A stretch of DNA of 31,976 bases from NCBI GenBank assembly GCA_050299555.1, contig JBNKWA010000063.1, positions 1 to 31,976 of the forward strand. Reading direction: 5' to 3'. The notes under the pieces are model-generated. The model was not told where the DNA came from and did no database searches. It saw only the letters and a list, made by a program, of their open reading frames with translations. This DNA is from JBNKWA01 sp050299555 (GTDB taxonomy: Bacteria > Pseudomonadota > Alphaproteobacteria > Rhodobacterales > Rhodobacteraceae). Below, in pieces: positions 1 to 7,118 of this stretch; position 1 is the stretch's first letter; each line of letters opens with the position of its first letter. Position numbers and translations under genes: made by a program.

Positions 1-20
1 AGCGGCAGTTCGTAGTCCAT
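1..20 (-). CDS. Possible start of a gene running off the left edge
   Basis: Read on the minus strand, an ATG at 20-18 opens a frame MDYELPL that runs off the window. A TGAGG stretch just upstream could serve as a ribosome binding site. It lies downstream of the WYL regulator gene and has the same direction. Only seven codons are visible, so no function can be given and the call itself is uncertain. Confidence 0.25.
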
Positions 21-61
21 GGCCTCACATCTGCGTCACCGCGGCGGCGGAGGTCAAGCTG

Positions 62-115
62 GCGGGGGGCTGCCTGCCCCCCGCACCCCCCGGGAGTACT
101 TGGACCAAGAAGACG
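62..115 (-). terminator. Hairpin and conserved post-gene element after the WYL regulator
   Basis: Directly downstream of the regulator's stop codon the minus strand carries an 11-base palindrome CTTGGTCCAAG (109-99), a run TACTCCCGGGGGG, and a perfect 9-bp hairpin with stem GCGGGGGGC (62-70 against 76-84) and a 5-base loop. There is no U-tract, so it is not a classical intrinsic terminator. The CTTGG-CCAAG plus CGGGGGGT layout resembles an intergenic element I recall as frequent after genes in Rhodobacteraceae; that link is from memory. Confidence 0.5.
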
Positions 116-118
116 AGC

Positions 119-802
119 CTACTCGCCGAACTGCGCCATGTAATGGGCAAGGCTGCGGTCGGCGCGCGCGGGGTACGGCTCCTGGAGCGTCGCCATGGCC
201 TGGATGCGGTCGAGGCGGAAATTCCGATAGTCGTCCCGCAGCTCGCACCAGGCGAGGATCGTCCAGCGCCCGGTCCAACCGATGATGCCGAGCGGCCAGA
301 CGATGCGGTCGGTGACCTGTCCGGTCCCATCCTCGTAGGCAAGCCGCAGCTTGGCCCGAACCTCGATCGCCTTGCGCACCTGGCCATGGGCGGCGCGCAG
401 CCCGTCGTCGCGCTCCATCACCGGCACGCGGTAGGGCTGGCGGTCAGCCATCGCCTTGGCGGCATCGTCGAGGATCGCGCGCACCTTGGCCTCGGCGCTG
501 CGCGCGGCGCTCGCCAGCCCGTCGTCGGTGAAGGCCTGCACCATGCGGCCGCCGACCAAGAGCGCCAGGACCTCGTCGCGGGTGAACATCACCGGTGGCA
601 GCTCGAAGTTGGGGTCGAGCATGTAGCCGACGCCCGCCTCGCCGGTCACCGGCACACCAGAGGCCACCAGGTCCTGGATGTCGCGGTAGATGGTGCGGAC
701 GCTGACCTCCAGCTCGGCCGCGAGATGGGCGGCCGTCACCGCCAGGCGACGGCCGCGAAGCTGGTCGACCAGCCGGAACAGGCGGTCGGCGCGGCGGCTC
801 AC
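119..802 (-). CDS. WYL-domain transcriptional regulator, YafY type
   Basis: The 227-residue product has an N-terminal winged helix-turn-helix (about residues 1-60, with the recognition region EVSVRTIYRDIQDL) and a C-terminal WYL domain (RIVWPLGIIGWTGRWTILAW, then DYRNFRLDRI). This is the plan of YafY/DeoR-like one-component regulators, whose WYL domain is thought to bind a ligand. The start is a GTG at 802 that overlaps the TGA of the upstream gene as GTGA. The longer open frame to 982 is only read-through across that neighbour. The pair is translationally coupled, and a regulator of this family beside a small dimeric-barrel protein usually controls its own operon. Family assignment is firm; the ligand is unknown. 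Confidence 0.85.
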   Translation of the reverse strand: MSRRADRLFRLVDQLRGRRLAVTAAHLAAELEVSVRTIYRDIQDLVASGVPVTGEAGVGYMLDPNFELPPVMFTRDEVLALLVGGRMVQAFTDDGLASAARSAEAKVRAILDDAAKAMADRQPYRVPVMERDDGLRAAHGQVRKAIEVRAKLRLAYEDGTGQVTDRIVWPLGIIGWTGRWTILAWCELRDDYRNFRLDRIQAMATLQEPYPARADRSLAHYMAQFGE

Positions 803-1131
803 GCGGGCTCGGGCACGGCCAGGGCTGGCCCGGCGGCCGCCTGCAACTGCGGCAAATGCCGCATCTCCACGGTCGAATCGTCGATCATCGACATGAAGGC
901 CTGCGCCTCGGCCGCGCCCCAGAAGGCATCGCCGGCCTTCTTGGCCGTCTCCGGGCTCTCCCAGTAGCAAAGGTCGAGCCACTCCGCCCCCTCGCCCTTC
1001 ACCAGCGTGCGGTACTGGAACCCGGGCTGGCGGCGCAGCCAGTCCATCACCGTTTCGGACGCCTTCAGGAAGGCGGCCTCGTTGACCCCGTCGCGGGTCT
1101 GAAAGCGGACATGTTCAAGAGTGCAGGACAT
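799..1131 (-). CDS. Small dimeric alpha/beta-barrel (ABM-like) protein
   Basis: The 110-residue protein begins MSCTLEHVRF, with GGGAGA about five bases before the ATG at 1131. This start is preferred over an in-frame ATG 11 codons upstream that has no good site. The pattern (beta strand, VNEAAFLKASETVMDWLRRQPGF helix, YRTLVK strand, WLDLCYWES strand, then a helix and a terminal strand) is that of the ferredoxin-like dimeric alpha/beta-barrel superfamily, which includes antibiotic-biosynthesis monooxygenases and stress-responsive barrels. The last 15 residues are Ala/Pro-rich and probably disordered. It is first in an operon with the WYL regulator. Whether it is an enzyme or a binding protein cannot be told from the sequence. 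Confidence 0.7.
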   Translation of the reverse strand: MSCTLEHVRFQTRDGVNEAAFLKASETVMDWLRRQPGFQYRTLVKGEGAEWLDLCYWESPETAKKAGDAFWGAAEAQAFMSMIDDSTVEMRHLPQLQAAAGPALAVPEPA

Positions 1132-1195
1132 CGGTTTCTCCCATTTCCGTCCCGGGCCGGGCATCGGCCCCTGGAGAGGTTCTGGCAGAGCCCTC

Positions 1196-1213
1196 CTGAC
1201 AGCATCGTGTCAG
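1196..1213. promoter_or_regulatory. Inverted repeat, candidate operator of the WYL-regulator operon
   Basis: A perfect inverted repeat CTGACA-GCATCG-TGTCAG lies 65 bases upstream of the ATG at 1131, between that operon and the end of argB. Position and symmetry suit an autoregulatory site for the WYL regulator. A TGACA/TGTCA core is what I recall for some YafY-like regulators, so the pairing is an inference. Confidence 0.5.
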
Positions 1214-1236
1214 CAGCCCGAAGCCGCAAGTCCGCC

Positions 1237-2136
1237 TCAGCCGTGCGGCAGCTGCTCGCGGATCAGCGTGCCGGCGCCGCGCGGGGTAAAGAGCTCCAGC
1301 AGGCAGGCATGCGGCGCCCGCCCGTCGAGGATGACCGCCGCCCGTACCCCGCCCTTCACCGCCCCCAGCGCCGTCTCGACCTTTGGGATCATGCCGCCCG
1401 AGATGGTGCCGTCGGCGATCATCGCCTCGACATCGGCGACGGTGATGTTCTGCACCACGTTGCCGTCGCTTCCCTTGACGCCGGCGACATCGGTCAACAG
1501 CAGCAGCCGGTCGGCCTTCATCGCCGCCGCCACCGCGCCGGCCGCCGTGTCGCCGTTGATGTTGTAGGTCTCTCCCTCCCGGCCGACGCCGATCGGCGCC
1601 ACGACGGGGATGTAGTCCGAGGCGAGGAAGGTCTTCAGCACCCCGGGGTTCAGCTCCACCGGGTTGCCCACCAGGCCGAGGTCGATGGCATTGCCGGCCT
1701 TGTCGCGGCCCATCTGCTTCTCGCAGACGATCAGCCGCGCATCCTTGCCCGACAGTCCCACCGCCTTGCCGCCCTGGGCGTTGATCGCCGCCACGATGCG
1801 CTTGTTGACGCTGCCCGACAGCACCATCTCCACCACCTCCATGGCGGCGGCATCGGTCACCCGGCGGCCATCGACGAAATGCGAGGCGATCTGCAGCCGG
1901 TCGAGCATCTGGTTGATCATCGGCCCGCCGCCATGCACCAGCACCGGGTTGAGGTTGCACTGCTTCATCAGCACCACGTCGCGGGCGAAATCGGCCATCG
2001 CCTCGTCGTCGCCCATGGCGTTGCCACCGATCTTGATCACCACCGTGGCGCCGTCATAGCGCTGCAGGAACGGCAGCGCCTCGGACAGCGTGCGGGCGGT
2101 GGCGATCCAGTCGCGGGCAGTGGCGGGCTTGTCCAT
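1237..2136 (-). CDS. argB: Acetylglutamate kinase
   Basis: ArgB phosphorylates N-acetylglutamate with ATP in the second step of arginine synthesis, in the cytoplasm. The 299-residue protein has the amino-acid-kinase signatures VVIKIGGNAM (catalytic Lys35), VHGGGP (67-72), LSGKDARLI, NINGDTAAGAVAAAMKAD and LLTDVAGV, and ends with GGVRAAVILDGR and TLI. The N-terminal helix before Lys35 (RDWIATARTLSEALPFLQRY) is the extension found in arginine-inhibited hexameric kinases, so feedback inhibition is likely. The start is the ATG at 2136 with GGGAGG six bases upstream; an in-frame TTG five codons earlier overlaps that site. It is the last of the yidC-to-argB neighbourhood but is separated from engB by the plus-strand lipoprotein gene. 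Confidence 0.96.
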   Translation of the reverse strand: MDKPATARDWIATARTLSEALPFLQRYDGATVVIKIGGNAMGDDEAMADFARDVVLMKQCNLNPVLVHGGGPMINQMLDRLQIASHFVDGRRVTDAAAMEVVEMVLSGSVNKRIVAAINAQGGKAVGLSGKDARLIVCEKQMGRDKAGNAIDLGLVGNPVELNPGVLKTFLASDYIPVVAPIGVGREGETYNINGDTAAGAVAAAMKADRLLLLTDVAGVKGSDGNVVQNITVADVEAMIADGTISGGMIPKVETALGAVKGGVRAAVILDGRAPHACLLELFTPRGAGTLIREQLPHG

Positions 2137-2264
2137 CCGGGCCTCCCTCAAGGCTTGTGGGGGCGCTCTTTAGCAAGCTGGGCGGACAAGCGGTAGTGCC
2201 GAGATCGGCACCCGCCAGCCGCAGGCGCGAGTCCTTCCTCGCGCTCGCCTCGCAATCGGCGTCC

Positions 2265-2330
2265 CCTCCCCCTCAAAAGGGGCAGGACCAGGGTGGGGGT
2301 CGCCCGAACCGACCTGGACCATCCCCGCCA
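2265..2330 (-). repeat. Dispersed intergenic repeat, copy A
   Basis: Read on the minus strand this is TGGCGGGGATGGTCCAGGTC, a variable middle, then GACCCCCACCCTGGTCCT and a small hairpin with CCCCT/AGGGG arms. It matches copy B at 3070-3143 in both end blocks and in the hairpin, with the same orientation. The block CCACCCTGGTCCT next to such a hairpin is, from memory, a widespread intergenic repeat in proteobacteria. The rest of 2137-2389 shows no gene. Confidence 0.7.
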
Positions 2331-2389
2331 GACAGCCTCGCAGGCCATGCAACCTTGCCGCAACCCGCTTCCCGTCGGATAAAAGGCAT

Positions 2390-3025
2390 ATGCGCATTTT
2401 ATCCATTCTCGCCACCCCGCTCCTCCTTCTCGCCTGCACGCCGCCTGAACCGCCGCCACTTCCTCCGGGCGCCTATTTCCCTGCCGGGCTCCTCAGCGAC
2501 TTCGAGGTAGACTGGTTCGGGGGGCAACTCGCTGCCGCGCGCGAGCCGGTGCTGTGGTCACCCGAGCCCAGCGACCCGGCCGAGGACCACTACCGGCTCC
2601 TCTTTGTCCCCTCCTGGACGCCAACCGTCGTCGTCCGCGTCGGCGTCAGTGAAGACGGCTCGGTCAGCTATCACCTGACTCGACTGACCGGTGGTGGCGG
2701 CGACGGTGAACGCGGGCAGATCGCCAAGTCATACGAACGGCCCGTCCCCGACGACCTTGCAGAGAACCTGCTTGGCCAGATCGGAAACCTGCCGGTGTGG
2801 GAAGATTCGTACCCGGTCTCTGCGGATTCGGCATGCTTCGACGGTACCTATGTGGTTCTCGAATTCAGGCGCGGCGACACCTATCGGGTCGTCGTACGCC
2901 ACTACGAATGCGATCTGCGCGCCGGCGACCCCATCCGGAGCCTGGTGACGATGTTCGACGAGATCACGGGCGGCAAGGTCGGCTCAGATGACTTCCAACC
3001 GTCCCCAAGCACGGCTGGCCCTTGA
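2390..3025 (+). CDS. Putative lipoprotein of unknown function
   Basis: The 211-residue product has a short signal peptide and a lipobox: MRILSILATPLLLLAC, with Cys16 as the expected lipidated residue, followed by a Pro-rich linker. The mature part (about 30-205) has several beta-like segments (VVVRVGVSEDGSVSYHLTRL, YVVLEFRRGDTYRVVVRHY) and two further cysteines, in SACFDG and YECDL, that could pair in the periplasm. I do not recognise a family. A weak AAGG lies before the ATG. The gene is on the strand opposite to its neighbours, interrupts the engB-argB order, sits between two same-orientation repeat copies, and uses visibly more A/T-ending codons near 2800-2900, all consistent with later arrival. 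Confidence 0.75.
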   Translation: MRILSILATPLLLLACTPPEPPPLPPGAYFPAGLLSDFEVDWFGGQLAAAREPVLWSPEPSDPAEDHYRLLFVPSWTPTVVVRVGVSEDGSVSYHLTRLTGGGGDGERGQIAKSYERPVPDDLAENLLGQIGNLPVWEDSYPVSADSACFDGTYVVLEFRRGDTYRVVVRHYECDLRAGDPIRSLVTMFDEITGGKVGSDDFQPSPSTAGP

Positions 3026-3069
3026 TCCCGCCGCCCCATCAGTTGTCGGATCGATCACCCACTGGCGTT

Positions 3070-3143
3070 CCTCCCCCTGAAGAGGGGAGGACCAGGGTGG
3101 GGGTCCCGGGGGCCGGTGGGCCGGACCTAGACCATCCCCGCCA
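3070..3143 (-). repeat. Dispersed intergenic repeat, copy B, overlapping the end of engB
   Basis: The second copy of the repeat at 2265-2330, in the same orientation. Its first block (TGGCGGGGATGGTCTAGGTC on the minus strand) supplies the last codons and the TAG stop of engB; copy A has CAG at the stop position. The far end again carries a CCCCT/AGGGG hairpin with a changed loop (CTTC instead of TTTG). Confidence 0.7.
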
Positions 3144-3774
3144 CTTCGGCGCGCAGGGTCTCGATCCCCTCGCCGGTCTCCGACGATGTCAGCATGACTT
3201 CCGGATAGGCGGCCGGATGCTTTTTCAGCCCCTCCAGCGTCGCCGCCACCACCTTCTCCAGCTCGCCCTTGCGCGGCTTGTCGGCCTTGGTCAGCACCAC
3301 CTGAAAGGTGACCGCCGCCTTGTCCAGCAGGCCCATGATCTCGTGATCGACGGCCTTCAGCCCGTGCCGGCCGTCCACCAGCACGAAGGCGCGTCTCAGC
3401 GTCGGCCGCCCGGCGAGGTAGGCCTTCAAGACCCGCTGCCAGCCCTCGACCTTGCCCTTCGGCGCCTCGGCGAAGCCGTAGCCCGGCAGGTCCACCAGAT
3501 AAAGCGGCCCCAGGGTGAAGAAGTTGATCTCCTGGGTCCGGCCGGGGGTGTTCGAGGCCCGGGCCAACCCCTTCCTGCCGGTCAGTGCGTTGATCAGCGA
3601 CGACTTGCCGACGTTCGACCGCCCGGCAAAGCAGACCTCCAGCCGGTCGGCCGGCGGCAGCCCGTCCAGGGCCACGACGCCTTTCAGGAACTGCGTCTCG
3701 CCGGCGAAAAGCAAGCGCCCGGCCTCGACCGCCGCCGCGTCGGCGGCCGGCGCCAGCACGAAGCTTGCCTTCAC
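3127..3774 (-). CDS. engB: Ribosome biogenesis GTP-binding protein EngB (YihA/YsxC)
   Basis: A TRAFAC-class GTPase needed for late 50S assembly. The 215-residue protein has all G motifs: G1 GRSNVGKS (51-58), G2 in NTPGRTQ (75-81), G3 DLPG (95-98), G4 TKAD (162-165) and G5 SSETG (197-201). The start is a GTG at 3774 overlapping the TGA of the acetyltransferase gene as GTGA. The longer frame to 3855 lacks conserved sequence. Length is normal for the family. The final codons and stop fall inside dispersed repeat copy B, so the C-terminus AGMV may have been re-made by that repeat. It is part of the coupled yidC-MOSC-acetyltransferase-engB run. Confidence 0.95.
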   Translation of the reverse strand: MKASFVLAPAADAAAVEAGRLLFAGETQFLKGVVALDGLPPADRLEVCFAGRSNVGKSSLINALTGRKGLARASNTPGRTQEINFFTLGPLYLVDLPGYGFAEAPKGKVEGWQRVLKAYLAGRPTLRRAFVLVDGRHGLKAVDHEIMGLLDKAAVTFQVVLTKADKPRKGELEKVVAATLEGLKKHPAAYPEVMLTSSETGEGIETLRAEVAGMV

Positions 3775-4412
3775 GTCGCCGCCTCCAGCGCAGCCAGGTC
3801 GGCACCGCGGATGGCGCCCAGGTTGCGGGTGATCTTGTCCGCCGGCCAATCCCACCAGGCGATGGCCAGAAGCCGCGCCACCGTCTTTTCGTCGAAGCGC
3901 CGCTTCACCTCGCGCGCCGGATTGCCGGCGACGATGGCATAAGGCGCCACGTCCCGGGTGACGACGCTGCGGGCGGCCACGATGGCGCCGGCGCCGATGG
4001 TCACCCCGGGCATGATCATCGCCTCGCCGCCGATCCAGACATCGGGGCCGATCACCGTGTCACCCTTCAGCCCCTCGGCCCAGGTCGCCGGGTCGAAACC
4101 CTTCTCCCAGCCATTGCCGAAGATGTTGAACGGATAGGTCGAGAACCCGGCCATGGCATGGTTGGCGCCGTTCATGATGATCTTGGCCCCCGCCGCGATG
4201 GCGCAGAACGGCCCGATGGTCAGGTGGTCGCCGATGAAGTCGTAATGGTGCAGCACGTTCTTCTCGAAGAACGCCTGCGGCTGGTCCGGATCGTCGTAAT
4301 AGGCATAGTCGCCCACGGTGACATTGGCGCGCCGTGCCGCCAGCGGCTTGAGGTAGATCACCCGCGGGTGACCCTCCATCGGATGCAGCGTATGCGGCCA
4401 GGGCCCGTTCAC
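3771..4412 (-). CDS. Left-handed beta-helix O-acetyltransferase, xenobiotic acetyltransferase (CatB/Vat-like)
   Basis: The 213-residue protein belongs to the hexapeptide-repeat acetyltransferases. Imperfect hexapeptides run through FIGDHLTIGPFCAIAAGAKI and TVIGPDVWIGGEAMIMPGVT. The loop NGANHAMAGFSTYPF holds His85, equivalent to the catalytic histidine of chloramphenicol/virginiamycin acetyltransferases, and VAGNPAREVKRRF is the typical exit motif. Acetyl-CoA is the expected donor; the acceptor is unknown, and most chromosomal members are not proven resistance genes. The GTG start at 4412 overlaps the MOSC stop as GTGA, and the stop overlaps engB, so it is translated as part of the yidC operon. 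Confidence 0.85.
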   Translation of the reverse strand: MNGPWPHTLHPMEGHPRVIYLKPLAARRANVTVGDYAYYDDPDQPQAFFEKNVLHHYDFIGDHLTIGPFCAIAAGAKIIMNGANHAMAGFSTYPFNIFGNGWEKGFDPATWAEGLKGDTVIGPDVWIGGEAMIMPGVTIGAGAIVAARSVVTRDVAPYAIVAGNPAREVKRRFDEKTVARLLAIAWWDWPADKITRNLGAIRGADLAALEAAT

Positions 4413-5152
4413 GGCATTACCTCGTCTTTCTCGGCCACCCGGCCCGAGCGGATGACCCGGGCGAAGACACCGAAGTCGCGATGCCCCCAATGGCTCTCCA
4501 GCAGCCCCAGCGTGTCGATATCCTCGCGCCCTGTGGCGGGGTTGGCGTGGGTCGCCTTGCAGCGCTCGATCCGTTCCTCGACCTTCAGCACCGCCCCGCC
4601 GACGCTGACTTCGCGCCCGATCCAGCCGAATTCCTCGAACGGCTCGAACCCCGCGACCCAGAGGTTGCCGCGAAAGCGCTCGGGCGCCATCGCCTGGCCG
4701 GCCTTCTCGGACAGCGCCGCCAGCGAGGCCATGGAGAGCACCGAAAGATAGGGCTCGGACTGGTCCGTCATCCCCTGCCCGGTGGCGCGCACCACCCGCA
4801 CCGGCGCCGGCCGATTGGCGGGATTAAGCGGCTTCAGCCAGTTGACCAGCGCCTCGCCGTCGATGTCCGGGTTCAGCCGGATCGCCGGCCGCTCGGGGTG
4901 CGACAGCACCACCTCCTCGCCCTCGACCCGCGCCTTCACCGCCATCAGCGCGGCGCATTTCGCCCCGCGCACGAAGTTCAAGCAGCGCGCCCAGGCACCG
5001 TCGACCTCGACCCCCTCCTGCGCCACCGCCCAGGCCCGGTCCAGCGGCAACGTGCGCCCCTCCAGCAGCATCGCCGCCGGCAGCGGCTCATAGCCCACGC
5101 CCTTGATTGGGTGCCGGAAGATACGCGCGACGCGGCCGGTCGCGGCGCTCAT
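4409..5152 (-). CDS. MOSC domain-containing protein
   Basis: The 247-residue protein has an N-terminal MOSC beta-barrel segment (GRVARIFRHPIKGVGYEPL) and a C-terminal MOSC core with ERIERCKATHANPATG, in which Cys198 matches the cysteine that ligates molybdenum in mARC/YiiM-type proteins. The family handles a sulfurated molybdenum cofactor, and members reduce N-hydroxylated compounds or transfer sulfur; the substrate here is unknown. The ATG at 5152 follows the YidC stop by one base (TGAGATG), so the gene is coupled to yidC. I recall a MOSC gene between yidC and engB as conserved in Rhodobacterales. Confidence 0.88.
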   Translation of the reverse strand: MSAATGRVARIFRHPIKGVGYEPLPAAMLLEGRTLPLDRAWAVAQEGVEVDGAWARCLNFVRGAKCAALMAVKARVEGEEVVLSHPERPAIRLNPDIDGEALVNWLKPLNPANRPAPVRVVRATGQGMTDQSEPYLSVLSMASLAALSEKAGQAMAPERFRGNLWVAGFEPFEEFGWIGREVSVGGAVLKVEERIERCKATHANPATGREDIDTLGLLESHWGHRDFGVFARVIRSGRVAEKDEVMP

Positions 5153-5153
5153 C

Positions 5154-6977
5154 TCACGCCTTCTTCCTGCGCCGGAAGGTCTTCATGATGTTGCCGAACA
5201 CATCGGGCTTCACCCCCTGGTGGCGCATGATCAGGTATTGCTGCGTGAAGGTGATGGTGTTGTTGGCGATCCAGTAGACCACCAGTCCGCTGGCGAAGGT
5301 GCCGAGCATGAACATGAAGATCCACGGCATCCAGGCGAAGATCGCCGCCTGTGTCGGGTCGGTCGGGGCCGGGTTCAGCTTCTGCTGCAGCCACATCGAG
5401 ATGCCGAGCAGGATCGGCAGCACCCCGATCGAGAACAGGAAGAACAGGCTGCCGGGCTCGGGCGTGCCCCATGGCAACAGCCCGAACAGGTTCAGCACGC
5501 TGGTGGGATCGGGCGCCGAGAGGTCCCGGAGCCAGCCGAAGAACGGCGCCTGGCGAAGGTCCAGGGTCACGAAGATGACCTTGTAGAGCGAGAAGAAGAT
5601 CGGGATCTGCACCAGAATCGGCAGGCAGCCCGAGGCCGGGTTCACCTTCTCGCGCTTGTAGAGCGCCATCATCTCCTGCTGCATCTTCTGGCGGTCGTCG
5701 CCGGCGGCCTCCTTGATCTTCTCCATCTGCGGCTGCAGCGCCTTCATCCGCGACATCGAGGCGTAGGACTTGTAGGCCAGCGGGAACAGCAGCGCCTTGA
5801 TGATCAGGGTCAGGCTGATGATCGCCAGCCCCATGTTCCCGATCAGCATGTTCATCCAGTGCAGGGTGCGGAAGATCGGCTTGGTCAGGAAGAAGAACCA
5901 GCCCCAGTCGATGGAATCGACGAAACGGTCAATGCCGAGGCTGTTCTGATAGTCGCGGATGGTGGCGAACTCCTTGGCGCCCGAGAACAGATAGGTCTCC
6001 ACCTCCGCCGTGGCGCCGGGCGCCACCTCCATCACCGGCAGCCGCATGTCGGTCTGGTATAGCTCGTTCGCGGCGACGAACTTGGCAACCTCGGTAAAGG
6101 GCTGGCCGGGCTTGGGCATCATCACCGACATCCAGTAATGGTCGGTCAGCCCGATCCAGCCGTTCTCCTTGGCTTCCGCCTTCTGGACCTGCCCGCCCTC
6201 GGCCGGGTCCATGTCGAGATCGTCCATTTTCTTGTAGGTGATCTCGTCGGTCACCCCGTCGGCGGCGCTGATCATGCCCTCATGCAGCACGAAGAACGAC
6301 CGGTGATCCTTGGGCAGCCCGTTCCGGGCGACGATACCGTAGGGAAACATCCTGACCGGCGCGCCGCCGTCGTTGGTCACCGACTGCCTGACGGTGAACA
6401 GATAGCGCTCGTCGATGCTGATGGTCTTGCGGAAGGTCAGCCCCTGGCCGTTCTCCCAGACCAGCGTCACCGGCGCGCCGGGCTTCAGCACCTCGCCCGA
6501 TTCCACCCGCCACTCGGTGCCGGCATTGGGCAGAAGCTCGGCCGACAGGTCGCCCGCCGGTGCCCAGCCATGCAGCGCGTAATAGGCCTGCGGGCTGCCC
6601 GCAGGCGACAGCAGCGTCACGATGCCCGAATCGGGCTCGATCGTCTCGCGATAGCGGCTGAGCTTGAGGTCGTCGATGCGCCCGCCGGTAAGATTGATCG
6701 AGCCCTTCAGGCTCGGGCTCTCGATACCGACCCGCTCAGTCGCGGCAATCGCCGCGTCGCGGGTCTCCTCGGGCGCTGCCGCCAGTTCGGGCACCGCCGT
6801 CGCGGTCGTTGCCACCGGGGCCACACCGGGCGCCGGCGGCACGCCCACCTGGCTGCTGACCGAGGCCGGGTTCAGCGCCGGATCGGGCACCGGCGGCGTG
6901 AAATACATCGACCAGATCACGATCACCAGGAAGCTCAGCGCCACCGCGAGGATCATGTTCTTGCTCTGATCGTCCAT
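5154..6977 (-). CDS. yidC: Membrane protein insertase YidC
   Basis: YidC inserts inner-membrane proteins alone or with SecYEG. The 607-residue protein has an N-terminal membrane anchor (about residues 8-26, NMILAVALSFLVIVIWSMYF), a Pro/Ala linker, a large periplasmic domain (about 80-345) and a C-terminal 60KD_IMP core with five membrane segments between about 358 and 585. The positive groove residue is probably Lys394 in LTLIIKALLFPL, and KVNPASGCLPILVQIPIFF (444-462) is a family signature. The tail FRRRKKA is basic, as in ribosome-contacting members. The start is ATG 6977 with GGAG upstream. It heads a run of overlapping genes (MOSC, acetyltransferase, engB). Confidence 0.96.
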   Translation of the reverse strand: MDDQSKNMILAVALSFLVIVIWSMYFTPPVPDPALNPASVSSQVGVPPAPGVAPVATTATAVPELAAAPEETRDAAIAATERVGIESPSLKGSINLTGGRIDDLKLSRYRETIEPDSGIVTLLSPAGSPQAYYALHGWAPAGDLSAELLPNAGTEWRVESGEVLKPGAPVTLVWENGQGLTFRKTISIDERYLFTVRQSVTNDGGAPVRMFPYGIVARNGLPKDHRSFFVLHEGMISAADGVTDEITYKKMDDLDMDPAEGGQVQKAEAKENGWIGLTDHYWMSVMMPKPGQPFTEVAKFVAANELYQTDMRLPVMEVAPGATAEVETYLFSGAKEFATIRDYQNSLGIDRFVDSIDWGWFFFLTKPIFRTLHWMNMLIGNMGLAIISLTLIIKALLFPLAYKSYASMSRMKALQPQMEKIKEAAGDDRQKMQQEMMALYKREKVNPASGCLPILVQIPIFFSLYKVIFVTLDLRQAPFFGWLRDLSAPDPTSVLNLFGLLPWGTPEPGSLFFLFSIGVLPILLGISMWLQQKLNPAPTDPTQAAIFAWMPWIFMFMLGTFASGLVVYWIANNTITFTQQYLIMRHQGVKPDVFGNIMKTFRRRKKA

Positions 6978-7118
6978 CCGGTCACTCCGCGACGCAACAA
7001 CGTCAAGCGGGCCCGCGAAAGCCGGCCCGGCACCGTCCGCCTTCAACAGGGGCGGCCGGAAAAGGTCAAGGGATAACCCGGCATCGGCCCGGTCCGCCGG
7101 CGGGCCCCGGCCGCACCG

